39,932 bases of DNA from positions 1-39,932 of the forward strand of contig JAKLKB010000076.1 in assembly GCA_023150835.1 (NCBI GenBank), given 5' to 3'. A program made the translations under genes and the position numbers. This document shows positions 39,828 through 39,932 of the stretch, in pieces; the stretch's first letter is position 1; the number at the start of each line of letters is the position of its first letter. The DNA is from Myxococcota bacterium (GTDB lineage Bacteria; Myxococcota_C; UBA6777). The notes under the pieces are model-generated. The model worked only from the letters and a program-made list of their open reading frames with translations, did not search any database and was not told where the DNA came from.

Positions 39828-39932
39828 CCCTCCCCCGTGAACAGGGGAGGGAGCGAAAGTCGGAAGCATCGGGGATTTTGTTTTTTCATGACGCACGCTG
39901 TATGCACCAAATGCAGACGCTGCCCGTTCCAA
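39828..39932 (-). mobile_element. Family C MITE-like element, cut by window edge
   Basis: The reverse complement matches 8926-9030 over 105 bp with one substitution. One of its terminal inverted repeats (CCCCCGTGAACAGGGG) is seen at 39832-39847; the other end lies beyond the window. It sits immediately upstream of meaB and would supply or alter its promoter region. Confidence 0.75.

Overview
The window (39.9 kb, moderately GC-rich) looks like chromosome from a large-genome Gram-negative bacterium, most likely a myxobacterium or relative (Myxococcota). The pointers are a Ser/Thr kinase fused to a sulfatase-modifying-factor-like domain, several lipoproteins with long Ser/Thr/Pro linkers, a lamin-tail lipoprotein, a DUF2252 lipoprotein, and a Cys-rich secreted protein ending in a MYXO-CTERM-like tail. 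No rRNA, tRNA, phage, integrase or intact IS element was seen. Lineage is inferred from gene content only.

Left part (1-7.5 kb): the first 20 codons of a leftward gene at the edge; mtfA (M90 zinc peptidase); a Cys-rich lipoprotein; a 1134-aa kinase/two-TM/SUMF1-like protein; and the 3' remnant of an Rpn-type (PD-(D/E)XK) transposase-like gene. Then (7.8-9.8 kb) truC and a tandem thioredoxin-fold/GST-N protein, both leftward.

Centre (10.3-21.6 kb): the most interesting locus, a seven-gene leftward operon. In transcription order it has a radical-SAM activase-like protein, a 431-aa unknown, a 192-aa coiled-coil protein, a soluble FtsH-like AAA+/M41 protease, an 88-aa acidic protein, a 1077-aa scaffold-like protein, a MoxR AAA+ ATPase and a vWA-like protein (eight reading frames counting the activase). 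It ends in a hairpin terminator. The FtsH + MoxR + vWA set matches the 'ternary' NTP-dependent systems predicted by comparative genomics to act in biological conflict. The accessory proteins here are not recognisable to me by family name.

Right of centre (22.1-25.6 kb): a PhoB/PhoR-like two-component pair on the plus strand, separated by a dispersed repeat, meeting a small leftward membrane protein in a 4-nt convergent overlap. From 25.9 to 34.6 kb everything is leftward: a polytopic His-rich membrane protein, the MYXO-CTERM-like protein, an ADP-ribosylglycohydrolase, a MATE exporter, a two-lamin-tail lipoprotein, an outer-membrane barrel-like protein and a DUF2252 lipoprotein. At the right edge meaB (MeaB/ArgK GTPase) is translationally coupled to a 1.27 kaa HEAT/DUF4132 protein.

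The intergenic spaces are filled by at least three dispersed repeat families, called A, B and C here. One of them is MITE-like and occurs as a 105-bp, one-mismatch inverted pair near 8.9 kb and at the right edge. There are also several short minisatellites (22, 39, 57, 21, 12 and 8 bp units). Repeats intrude into two operons and appear to supply the start-codon region of meaB. Many in-frame N-terminal extensions are therefore spurious, so starts were set from ribosome-binding sites and domain boundaries.
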